Source: an uncultured Eubacteriales bacterium | GTDB lineage: Bacteria > Bacillota > Clostridia > Lachnospirales > Lachnospiraceae | Length of the DNA: 51,643 bases | Reading direction: 5' to 3' | Assembly (NCBI GenBank): GCA_949284175.1 | Contig: CASDVE010000029.1 | Coordinates: 1 to 51,643, forward strand | In this document: positions 32,884 to 40,373 of the stretch, one piece after another | Position numbering within the stretch: position 1 is the stretch's first letter | Layout of the letters: every line of letters starts with the position of its first letter | Made by a program: the position numbers and the translations under genes | Notes under the pieces: generated by a model | Databases searched by the model: none | Seen by the model: only the letters and a program-made list of their open reading frames with translations | Told to the model about the DNA's origin: nothing

Positions 32884-34376
32884 AGTATGTAATTAGTGGA
32901 AGTAAAATGCAACAAGTGGATCAACGATTCATAGAACATATTGGCATACCTGGTTTGGTATTGATGGAGAGAGCCGCCTTGGGTGTTACAAGGTGGCTTT
33001 TTCAAAATCACTCTTTAAAAAAATGTTTGATCGTTGTGGGAAGTGGAAACAATGGGGCTGATGGTTTAGCTGTTGCAAGACAATTGATGGAACAGGATAT
33101 TGTGCCAGAAATCTATGTATGCGGTAACTTAGAAAAAGCCACAGAAGAATTTAGAATTCAGTATAAAATATTAAAAAATCTAGGTGTTTGTTTTATCGAA
33201 AAATTAGAAAAAAAACCATATACGGTTGTTATTGATGCCATCTTTGGTGTTGGGCTTTCCAGAGAAGTACAAGGCTCATATCGTGCGGTGATTTCTTTTA
33301 TGAATAAATTGGATTGTCCTGTTGTTTCCGTTGATATTCCATCAGGTATTGATGCCACAACAGGAGCTGTACTTGGAATCGCTGTAAAAGCCAATGCTAC
33401 CGTTACCTTTGGATTTTTAAAAAGAGGACTTCTCCTTTATCCTGGAGCACTTTATGCCGGAACTGTGCAATTGGAAGGGGCAGGATTTCATGAAAGTCAG
33501 TTGTTAAAAAAAGAAGAAGAGGCTTTTTTATATGAAAAAACTGATTTAAAAACATTGCTTCCGAAACGAAGTCCGTGGTCAAATAAAGGGACTTATGGGA
33601 AGTTATTGATTATTGCAGGAGGCAATGTCATGGCAGGAGCTGGTTATTTATCTGCACGCTCTGCCTATGTAACAGGATGCGGTATGGTAAAAATGTGTAC
33701 AGGTCTTGCCAATCGGGACATTCTACTGTCAAGGCTTCCGGAACTTGTTTTAACAACATGGAATCGAGAAGAAGAAGCAAGAGATATTGTATCAAAGGAA
33801 TTGGATACTGTGGATGCCGTTGTATTTGGACCAGGAATGGGAAAAAATGAAGCCACAAAACAGATTTTGGAATTGCTCTTAAAACAAAAGGAAAAACCAA
33901 TTTTATTAGATGCGGATGCGTTAAATATGGTAGCGGATAACATGGAACTATTAAAAGAATGTCAAGCACCAGTGATTATCACACCACATGTAAAAGAATT
34001 TTCAAGGCTGAATAAAAAGACAGTAGAAGAGATTCAAAAAGATTTCTTTGGTGAAGTTATTTCTTTTATTAACGAGTATCCAGTTATCTGTGTGGCAAAA
34101 GATGCACGGACAATTGTGGCAAAACAAGGAGAAACCGCATATATTAATATAAGCGGAAATAGTGGCATGGCAACAGCCGGTTCTGGTGATGTATTAAGTG
34201 GGATCATTGGAGGACTGTTAGCACAAGGAATGACACCAAAAGAATCAGCCATACTTGGTGTTTATCTGCATGGGCTTTCAGGAGATCGAGCAAAAGAAAA
34301 GCTGGGGGAATACAGTATGACAGCAGGAGATATTGCAGAATATCTGCACGATGTTTTAGGAGGAAATGAAACATGA
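32880..34376 (+). CDS. bifunctional NAD(P)HX epimerase/dehydratase
   Basis: A 498-residue two-domain repair enzyme. The N-terminal YjeF_N epimerase (to about 215) has VVGSGNNGADGLAVARQL and VSVDIPSGIDATTG. The C-terminal ADP/ATP-dependent dehydratase has KGTYGKLLIIAGG and SGNSGMATAGSGDVLSGIIGGLLAQG. It restores hydrated NADH/NADPH. Overlaps both neighbours by 4 bp (ATGA), showing translational coupling. Confidence 0.96.
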   Translation: MKYVISGSKMQQVDQRFIEHIGIPGLVLMERAALGVTRWLFQNHSLKKCLIVVGSGNNGADGLAVARQLMEQDIVPEIYVCGNLEKATEEFRIQYKILKNLGVCFIEKLEKKPYTVVIDAIFGVGLSREVQGSYRAVISFMNKLDCPVVSVDIPSGIDATTGAVLGIAVKANATVTFGFLKRGLLLYPGALYAGTVQLEGAGFHESQLLKKEEEAFLYEKTDLKTLLPKRSPWSNKGTYGKLLIIAGGNVMAGAGYLSARSAYVTGCGMVKMCTGLANRDILLSRLPELVLTTWNREEEARDIVSKELDTVDAVVFGPGMGKNEATKQILELLLKQKEKPILLDADALNMVADNMELLKECQAPVIITPHVKEFSRLNKKTVEEIQKDFFGEVISFINEYPVICVAKDARTIVAKQGETAYINISGNSGMATAGSGDVLSGIIGGLLAQGMTPKESAILGVYLHGLSGDRAKEKLGEYSMTAGDIAEYLHDVLGGNET

Positions 34377-35536
34377 AGCAGTACATGAGAGTATATGCTC
34401 AAATTGATTTGGATGCCATTCGGCATAACATTGCAGAGGTGAGGAGAAAAGTAGGAGCAGATACAAAAATTATGCTTGTAATCAAAGCCGATGGATATGG
34501 GCATGGTTCTGTGGCTGTGGCACAGGCTTTACAAGAGCAAGTGGAGGCATTTTGCGTTGCTACCATTGAAGAGGGAATTTTGCTTCGCAATCGTGGAATC
34601 ACAAAGACAATTTTGATTCTTGGATATACAGCAAAAGAGCAGTATCCACAATTAATGCAATACGATCTATCCCAGACGGTATTTGAATATGAAATGGCTG
34701 AGGCAATTTCAAAGCTAGCAGTAGCCATGAATAAAAAAGGAATCATTCACATTGCGGTGGAAACAGGAATGAATCGCATTGGTTTTTATGATGATGAAGA
34801 GAGCATTAAAATTATTCAAAAGATCAGTGAACTTCCAATGATACAAATGGAAGGGATTTTTACTCATTTTGCCTGTGCGGATGAAAAGGATAAAACATCA
34901 GCCTATGGTCAGTTAAAACGCTATGAAGTCTTTGTGGAAAAATTAGAAAAGGAAGGAATTTTTATTCCGATTAAACATATCGCCAATAGTGCTGCGATTA
35001 TGGATCTTGATACCGCAGTACTCAATATGGTGCGTTCTGGTATTATTACATATGGACTTTATCCGTCAGAAGATGTGAAAAAAGAGGTGCTTGATTTAAA
35101 GCCAGCGATGGAATTAAAAAGCCATATTGTCTATATAAAAACAGTAGGAGCCGGTGAGGGTGTAAGCTATGGTTCAACATATATTACAGAGAGGGAAACA
35201 AAGATAGCAACGGTATCCATTGGATACGCAGATGGGTATCCAAGAGCACTTTCTTCTGTTGGAAGGGTGTTAGTACGCGGACAATATGCTAACATTATTG
35301 GAAGAGTTTGTATGGATCAAATGATGATTGATGTGAGCCATATTGAAGATGTGCAAGAAGGGGATGTGGTTACTCTCGTTGGGCGGGATGGCGATCATAC
35401 CATTACAGCCGAAGAAATCGCTTCTTATATGAATACGATTAATTATGAATTTATTTGCGGATTAGGTAGAAGAGTACCAAGAGTTTATTTAGAAGGGGGA
35501 GAAATTGTAAAAGTCGCCGACTATTTAACAGATTAA
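34373..35536 (+). CDS. alr: alanine racemase
   Basis: A 387-residue fold-type III PLP enzyme making D-alanine for cell wall. PLP lysine is K38 in VIKADGYGHG, the catalytic Tyr in GVSYGSTY (about 262), and SIGYADGYPR follows. It overlaps nnr by 4 bp. It is upstream of mazF in the arrangement seen in Bacillus, but without the antitoxin gene in between. Confidence 0.97.
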   Translation: MKQYMRVYAQIDLDAIRHNIAEVRRKVGADTKIMLVIKADGYGHGSVAVAQALQEQVEAFCVATIEEGILLRNRGITKTILILGYTAKEQYPQLMQYDLSQTVFEYEMAEAISKLAVAMNKKGIIHIAVETGMNRIGFYDDEESIKIIQKISELPMIQMEGIFTHFACADEKDKTSAYGQLKRYEVFVEKLEKEGIFIPIKHIANSAAIMDLDTAVLNMVRSGIITYGLYPSEDVKKEVLDLKPAMELKSHIVYIKTVGAGEGVSYGSTYITERETKIATVSIGYADGYPRALSSVGRVLVRGQYANIIGRVCMDQMMIDVSHIEDVQEGDVVTLVGRDGDHTITAEEIASYMNTINYEFICGLGRRVPRVYLEGGEIVKVADYLTD

Positions 35537-35624
35537 AAGAGAAAAAAAGAAGTATACTCCAGAATATATCGGTAATACTAGAATTAGAAAATATTATAAA
35601 GTATATGATGGAGTGTGAAAAACA

Positions 35625-35972
35625 TTGATTATAAAAAGAGGCGATATTTATTATGCAGATTTAAGACCGGTAGTTGGCTCTGAACAAGGAGGAGTAAGAC
35701 CTGTACTTATTATCCAAAATGATGCTGGAAATAAACACAGCCCAACGGTTATTTGTGCAGCGATTACAAGTAAAATGAATAAGGCAAAACTACCAACTCA
35801 TGTGGAACTAGACAGTAAAAAATATCATATTATGAAAGATTCTGTTATTTTGTTAGAGCAAATTCGAACGATTGATAAAACAAGATTAAAAGAAAAAGTT
35901 TGCCATTTGGATAAAACAATTTTAGAACAAGTTGATCGGGCGTTAAAAGTCAGCTTAGAACTGCTTACATAA
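35625..35972 (+). CDS. mazF: MazF/NdoA-type endoribonuclease toxin
   Basis: A 115-residue PemK/MazF toxin almost collinear with Bacillus Endo[33 protein letters not shown] and [15 protein letters not shown]. The arginine and threonine/serine of the active site appear kept. It starts with TTG, as the Bacillus gene is thought to. No MazE-like antitoxin frame is visible in the 88 bp after alr or downstream. Confidence 0.94.
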   Translation: MIIKRGDIYYADLRPVVGSEQGGVRPVLIIQNDAGNKHSPTVICAAITSKMNKAKLPTHVELDSKKYHIMKDSVILLEQIRTIDKTRLKEKVCHLDKTILEQVDRALKVSLELLT

Positions 35973-36072
35973 AAGACGCATAAGAATAAGATCTCAAAAA
36001 AATGAGAGATAATATGAATAGAAAATAAAGAAGATTGTACATGGTATTATGGAACAAAAAGGAGAAGAGGAA

Positions 36073-36909
36073 ATGGAAGATTCTGGTAATTCGTTAAAAG
36101 AGATGTTTTCAAAAGTATTTCGAAGAAAAAATGGTGAAGATGAAAATGAGTTCGAAGAAGAACTCATTGATATGATTCAAGAAGGTCATGAGCAAGGTGC
36201 TATTCAATCGGATGAAGTTGAAATGATTTCTAATATTTTTGAATTTGGTGACAAAGAAGCGAGAGATGTCATGACAATTCGAAAGAGAATTAAAGCAGTT
36301 GAAATAAAAGTTCCATTAAAAGAAGCCCTTGCTTTTATGCTTGAGGAGGGATATTCCCGTTATCCTCTCTACGAGGATGATATTGATAATATTATTGGCG
36401 TTTTGCATTTAAAAGACGCCATGAAAGCCTATATGGCAGATCAGACGGAGATTTCATTAAAAGACATTGCAAGAGAAGCCTACTTCACACATGAAACGCA
36501 GAATATCAATATTTTGTTTAAAGAGATGCAGACACAGAAAATACATATGGCAATCGTTCTTGATGAATATGGACAAACAGAAGGAATTGTTGCAATGGAA
36601 GATATTTTGGAAGTGATCGTAGGAAATATCTGGGATGAGTATGACCAAGAAGAACAGGGGATAACAAAAATAGGGGATGATGCGTATTTGATTCTTGGAT
36701 GGACAAGATTAGATGAAATTGAAGATGTGCTAGAAATTGAGTTTCCGGATGAAGACATTGAAACATTAAATGGTTTTTTGCTCTATAAATTGGGGCATTT
36801 ACCAGAGGAACAAGAGCAAATAGAGATTGAATATGAAGGGTATAGTTTTTGTCCACAAGTGGTTGATAATAAAATGATCAAGCAAGTTCGGGTAATGAAA
36901 AAGGCTTGA
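36073..36909 (+). CDS. CBS-pair / CorC-HlyC domain protein
   Basis: About 278 residues: acidic N-terminus, two CBS domains (about 65-185; ARDVMTIRKRIKAVE, YSRYPLYEDDIDNIIGVLHLKDAM, MAIVLDEYGQTEGIVAMEDILE) and a C-terminal CorC_HlyC domain (about 200-278). It lacks the DUF21 membrane part, so it is the soluble 'hemolysin'-type (TlyC/CorC) form, linked to Mg2+/Co2+ efflux in relatives. ATG 36073, 8 bases after GGAG, is preferred over ATG 36049. Confidence 0.92.
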   Translation: MEDSGNSLKEMFSKVFRRKNGEDENEFEEELIDMIQEGHEQGAIQSDEVEMISNIFEFGDKEARDVMTIRKRIKAVEIKVPLKEALAFMLEEGYSRYPLYEDDIDNIIGVLHLKDAMKAYMADQTEISLKDIAREAYFTHETQNINILFKEMQTQKIHMAIVLDEYGQTEGIVAMEDILEVIVGNIWDEYDQEEQGITKIGDDAYLILGWTRLDEIEDVLEIEFPDEDIETLNGFLLYKLGHLPEEQEQIEIEYEGYSFCPQVVDNKMIKQVRVMKKA

Positions 36910-36934
36910 TTCACCCTATAAATGATGGTATTAT

Positions 36935-37074
36935 AAAAAAGCATTCGAGAAAACAATAAGAAACACGCTTTGCGAGTTTTTCATGTTTGCAGATAGTCGC
37001 CATATGAAAGCATAAATGCTTTTGCATGGCTTATTATCTTTGCATAAATTAGTTAAATTTCGAATGTTTTCTGC
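36935..37074. terminator. terminator hairpin split by an inserted repeat
   Basis: AAAAAGCATTCGA (from 36936) is complementary to TCGAATGTTTT (37059-37070) but the arms are about 110 bp apart, separated by a repeat at 36952-37049. Removing the repeat restores a hairpin with a short loop and T-runs on both sides, fitting a terminator of the CBS gene. Confidence 0.65.
36952..37049 (-). repeat. two-hairpin repeat, type A, reverse, inside terminator loop
   Basis: Read on the minus strand: ATTTATGCAAAGATAATAAG, AAAAGCAT/ATGCTTTC inner stem, GATA/TATC outer stem, then a hairpin II with GAAAAACTCGCAAAGCGTGT plus TTC. The changes relative to the 2291 copy are paired (GAGCAT/ATGCTC to AAGCAT/ATGCTT). 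Confidence 0.88.
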
Positions 37075-37148
37075 CGATAATATAAAAGGTGGAAAAATAC
37101 AGTCAAACTATGGCTGTCATAATGATAGAAAGAAAAGGAGAATAAAAA

Positions 37149-37877
37149 ATGTCAGGACATTCTAAGTTTGCCAATATTAAGCATAAAAAAGAAAAAGCAG
37201 ATGCGGCAAAAGGTAAAATTTTTACAAAAATCGGTAGAGAGATTGCAGTTGCAGTAAAAGAAGGCGGACCAGATCCTGCGAATAATAAAAAGTTAAGCGA
37301 TGTGATTGCAAAGGCAAAATCTAATAATATGCCAAATGATACGATTGAAAGAAGTATCAAAAAAGCAGCAGGGGATTCTAATTCAGCTAACTATGAGCAG
37401 GTTACATATGAAGGATATGGACCAAGTGGAATTGCCATCATCGTAGAATCATTAACAGATAACAAAAATAGAACAGCTGCTAATGTAAGAAATGCTTTTA
37501 CAAAGGGATCAGGAAACGTTGGAACACCGGGATGTGTATCCTATATGTTCGATAAAAAAGGTCAGATTATCATTGATAAAGAAGAGTTTGAAATGGATGC
37601 TGACGAATTGATGATGTTAGTATTAGACGCAGGAGCAGAAGATTTTTCTGAAGAAGAGGATTGCTTTGAAGTGTATACCGATCCAGATTCTTTTAGTGAA
37701 GTAAGACAGGCTTTGGAAGAAAAAAATATTCCAATGGCATCTGCTGAAGTTACTATGATTCCACAAAATTATGTGGCATTATCCGATGAAACGGATATTA
37801 AAAATTTACAAAAAACATTGGATTTATTAGAAGAAGATGATGATGTACAAAACGTATATCATAACTGGGATGAATAA
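37149..37877 (+). CDS. YebC/PmpR family protein
   Basis: A 242-residue protein covering the full TACO1/YebC family: [31 protein letters not shown] at the start, [24 protein letters not shown] in the middle. Family members were called transcription regulators; more recent work links some to translation of proline-rich stretches. Ribosome site AAGGAG. Single gene. Confidence 0.95.
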   Translation: MSGHSKFANIKHKKEKADAAKGKIFTKIGREIAVAVKEGGPDPANNKKLSDVIAKAKSNNMPNDTIERSIKKAAGDSNSANYEQVTYEGYGPSGIAIIVESLTDNKNRTAANVRNAFTKGSGNVGTPGCVSYMFDKKGQIIIDKEEFEMDADELMMLVLDAGAEDFSEEEDCFEVYTDPDSFSEVRQALEEKNIPMASAEVTMIPQNYVALSDETDIKNLQKTLDLLEEDDDVQNVYHNWDE

Positions 37878-37912
37878 TTCATTATCTTGTTTATGATAAA
37901 ATATAAAGAATC

Positions 37913-37943
37913 TATGAGAAATTCTTAAGATGAATTTCTCATA
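37913..37943 (+). terminator. probable terminator after yebC
   Basis: CTATGAGAAATTC and GAATTTCTCATAG form a 13-bp stem, followed by TGTTCTTTC, a weak T-tail. Confidence 0.55.
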
Positions 37944-38044
37944 GTGTTCTTTCGGTTATACGACGGTAGCGGATATGCAAAGCACTTATATTTTATCGTA
38001 TGATTGTACATAAAATATAGAAAGCGAAGGGATAGGAGGTAGCT

Positions 38045-38254
38045 ATGATAAAACTTACAAAATTAAATAATATGGAAATTGTAATTAACGAAGATCAGAT
38101 CGAGTATATTGAAATTATCCCTGAATCAAAGATTATTATGATGAATGGAAAGTACCATGTTGTAAAAGAATCTGCTGAGGAAATTATTCAAAAAACAATT
38201 GCTTATAAAAATAGTATTTTGCAGGGAAGAAAAATAGAGATTGTAGAAAGATAG
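38045..38254 (+). CDS. flbD: flagellar FlbD family protein
   Basis: A 69-residue protein starting MIKLTKLNNMEIVINEDQIEYIEIIPESKI and containing a MMNGKYHVVKES segment, typical of FlbD/SwrD. In Bacillus SwrD raises motor torque. It is 43 bp before motA, matching the usual flbD-motA-motB order. Strong AGGAGG start. Confidence 0.92.
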   Translation: MIKLTKLNNMEIVINEDQIEYIEIIPESKIIMMNGKYHVVKESAEEIIQKTIAYKNSILQGRKIEIVER

Positions 38255-38297
38255 GAAAAAATCATAAGAAAATACAATTGAAAATGGAGGCATTACA

Positions 38298-39107
38298 ATG
38301 GATTTAACAAGTATTGTAGGTATTGTACTGGGAATGATTTTGGTCATTCAAGGTATCCTTCAATCTGGGGAACTTAGTAACTTTTTTGATCCGCCAAGTA
38401 TTGTCATTGTATTAGGTGGAACTGTGGCATCTGTAATAGCATCTTATCCATTCAAGATTTTAAAACGTATTCCGAAACATATGAAAATATTGGTGCAAGG
38501 GAAGCGATTTAAAGAAGAGGAAGTAATCGAGCAATTGGTGGAGTTTTCACAGATTGCAAGACGAGATGGAATACTAGCTTTAGAAGAGAGAGCCAATGAA
38601 ATTAAAGATCCATTTTTAAAACAAAGCATTATGTTAGTTGTGGATGCCATCGAGGAAGATAAAGTTCGAGAGATCTTAGAGAGTCAGATGGAAGACTTAG
38701 AACAACGACATGAAGAGGCAGCAGGAATTTATGAGAAAGCATCCCAATTTGCTCCAGCATTTGGTATGATCGGTACGTTAGTCGGTCTTATTAATATGTT
38801 AGCAGTTATGGATCCAGAAAAAGGTGCAGGCGATATTGGAGCAAACATGAGTGTTGCTCTTGTTACAACTTTTTATGGCTGTATGCTTGCCAATGTTATA
38901 TTTTTACCAATTGCAAAGAAATTACGTGTTCGTAACGATGAAGAAATCCGCTATTGTGAAATTATTTTGGATGGTATCTTATCCATTCAATCAGGAGATA
39001 ATCCAAAATTCTTAAAAGAAAAATTAATTTCCCACTTATCAAAAGAACGTCAAAAACGTTTCTTAAAAAATGAAGAAAAGAAGGGAAGTCAAGCAGCGGC
39101 TGAGTAG
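38298..39107 (+). CDS. motA: flagellar motor stator protein MotA
   Basis: A 269-residue protein with four membrane helices (about 2-20, 30-52, 150-170, 183-205), a large cytoplasmic loop, and conserved PAFGMIGTLVGLINMLAVMDPEKGAGDIGANMSVALVTTFYG. With MotB it forms the ion-driven stator. A short repeat copy begins at its stop codon. Confidence 0.97.
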   Translation: MDLTSIVGIVLGMILVIQGILQSGELSNFFDPPSIVIVLGGTVASVIASYPFKILKRIPKHMKILVQGKRFKEEEVIEQLVEFSQIARRDGILALEERANEIKDPFLKQSIMLVVDAIEEDKVREILESQMEDLEQRHEEAAGIYEKASQFAPAFGMIGTLVGLINMLAVMDPEKGAGDIGANMSVALVTTFYGCMLANVIFLPIAKKLRVRNDEEIRYCEIILDGILSIQSGDNPKFLKEKLISHLSKERQKRFLKNEEKKGSQAAAE

Positions 39108-39160
39108 CAAAGGCAATGATTCAGACGATTGCCTGCGAACAAAATGTGCTTTTCATCGTT
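39107..39160 (+). repeat. internally shortened repeat between motA and motB
   Basis: AAAGGCAATGATTCAGACGA plus TTGCCTGCG: the type A outer stem (AGGCAA/TTGCCT) with the inner stem deleted, followed by GAACAAAATGTGCTTTTCAT and CGTT, a short hairpin II. It lies in the motA-motB spacer of the operon. Confidence 0.75.
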
Positions 39161-39186
39161 TTTAAGGACAAAAGGAGAAGTGAGTG

Positions 39187-39930
39187 ATGAAACGTAAGAA
39201 ATCTCCCGAAGGTGGAGGAAGTTGGATGGATACATATGGCGATATGGTAACATTATTGTTATGTTTTTTCGTATTGCTTTATTCAATTTCTAGTGTGGAT
39301 CAAGAGAAATGGAGAGCGATTGCTTTAGCCTTTAATCCGGATGCGGAGCAGACTACACAAGTTGGCAATGGAAATAGTGATAAGGAAGCTTCAACAGATA
39401 CCACAGAAGAAATAACATTGAATGATTTGTATGAGGCGTTACAAAAATCTGTAAAAGAATTAGGAATTGAGGATGAAACAGAAATTGAAAAAGGGAATGG
39501 CTATACATTAGTATCCTTTAAAGATAAGGTTTTTTTTGATGGAGATAGTTCTGTCTTAAAAGATGAAGGAAAAAAAGTTCTTGATGAGTTCGCAAAAGTT
39601 TTAAGCGATGTGAGTTCAAAAGTACAAGAAGTTCAGATTGTTGGACATACTTCACAAGGAGATCCAAATGTTCCAAATGATGTTAGAAATGATAGAACCC
39701 TATCTTCTCTACGCTCCGTAGAAGTTACTATTTATTTGCAAGAAAAAAATATTATTGATCCAGGAAAACTGGTAAGTGTAAGTTATGGTCAATTCCATCC
39801 GGTCGCTACGTTTAAAACAAAACAAGGAAGGGCAAAGAACCGTCGTGTAGAAATTATAATTACAGAGGAAGATGCAGAAGCTCATAATTTACAAGATTAT
39901 TATGAAGAAGCATCTACGACAGAATCGTAA
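39187..39930 (+). CDS. motB: flagellar motor protein MotB
   Basis: A 247-residue protein: N-terminal SWMDTYGDMVTLLLCFFVLLYS with the proton/ion-binding Asp (YGDMVTLLL) in the single membrane helix, and a C-terminal OmpA-like peptidoglycan-binding domain (VQIVGHTSQGDPN...NDRTLSSLRSVEV). ATG 39187, 9 bases after GGAG, chosen over the adjoining GTG. No other flagellar genes follow. Confidence 0.96.
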   Translation: MKRKKSPEGGGSWMDTYGDMVTLLLCFFVLLYSISSVDQEKWRAIALAFNPDAEQTTQVGNGNSDKEASTDTTEEITLNDLYEALQKSVKELGIEDETEIEKGNGYTLVSFKDKVFFDGDSSVLKDEGKKVLDEFAKVLSDVSSKVQEVQIVGHTSQGDPNVPNDVRNDRTLSSLRSVEVTIYLQEKNIIDPGKLVSVSYGQFHPVATFKTKQGRAKNRRVEIIITEEDAEAHNLQDYYEEASTTES

Positions 39931-39953
39931 TATGATACAATTAAAAATAAGAT

Positions 39954-39993
39954 AAAAAAGTTGAGGAATCGTAAGAATACCTCAGCTTTTTTT
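39954..39993 (+). terminator. terminator of the mot operon
   Basis: AAAAAGTTGAGG and CCTCAGCTTTTTTT. A repeat array begins at the T-tract. Confidence 0.9.
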
Positions 39994-40219
39994 ATTTGCG
40001 TGGAAGGCATAAGTCAAGCGGAAATGCTTGCATTTCTATTTGACGCCGCCCACGAACGTGAGAAGTTCGCAAAGCGTGCTTCTCATCGTGCTCGCATATG
40101 GCGACTGTTTGCGAGTGTGAGAAGTTCGCAAAGCGTGCTTCTCATCGTTTACGCGAAAGCAACGAGTCATGCAAGAGCATGTATGCTCTTATATGACGAC
40201 TGCTTGCGAACGTGAGAAA
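39994..40219 (+). repeat. tandem array of three two-hairpin repeats
   Basis: Unit 1 (39994-40089) is a complete type B copy ending CTCATCGT. Unit 2 (40090-40149) is the 3' half of a type A copy, starting at GCTCGCATATGGCGACTGTT, with an intact hairpin II. Unit 3 (40150-40219) is type A hairpin I plus GAACGTGAGAAA, cut inside hairpin II. Unit 3 is identical to 2294-2362 over 69 bp. Confidence 0.92.
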
Positions 40220-40373
40220 CTTCCAGAGCATGTACAGGTGATAATTTTCAATAGATAGTTCTTGTATAAGAAATACATTAATGTTAAAATAAAATCAACG
40301 ACTATGGGTTATATTTCTATGAATTAATCCCATTCAGCAAGGTGTAAGTCAAAGGAGTGTAGAAAAAAGACAT

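Noticed and set aside
33628..33969. 113-codon minus-strand frame inside the NAD(P)HX repair gene
   Set aside because: Lies opposite a highly conserved coding region and has no start signal.
39961..40215. 84-codon open frame across the repeat array
   Set aside because: It begins in a terminator and runs through three hairpin repeats; a by-product of their composition.
2291..40219. CRISPR array interpretation of the repeats
   Set aside because: Copies are dispersed, in both orientations, longer than CRISPR repeats, lack regular spacers, and no cas genes are present.
2291..40219. Classical insertion sequence
   Set aside because: No transposase gene, no terminal inverted repeats and no clear target duplication; at most a non-autonomous element.
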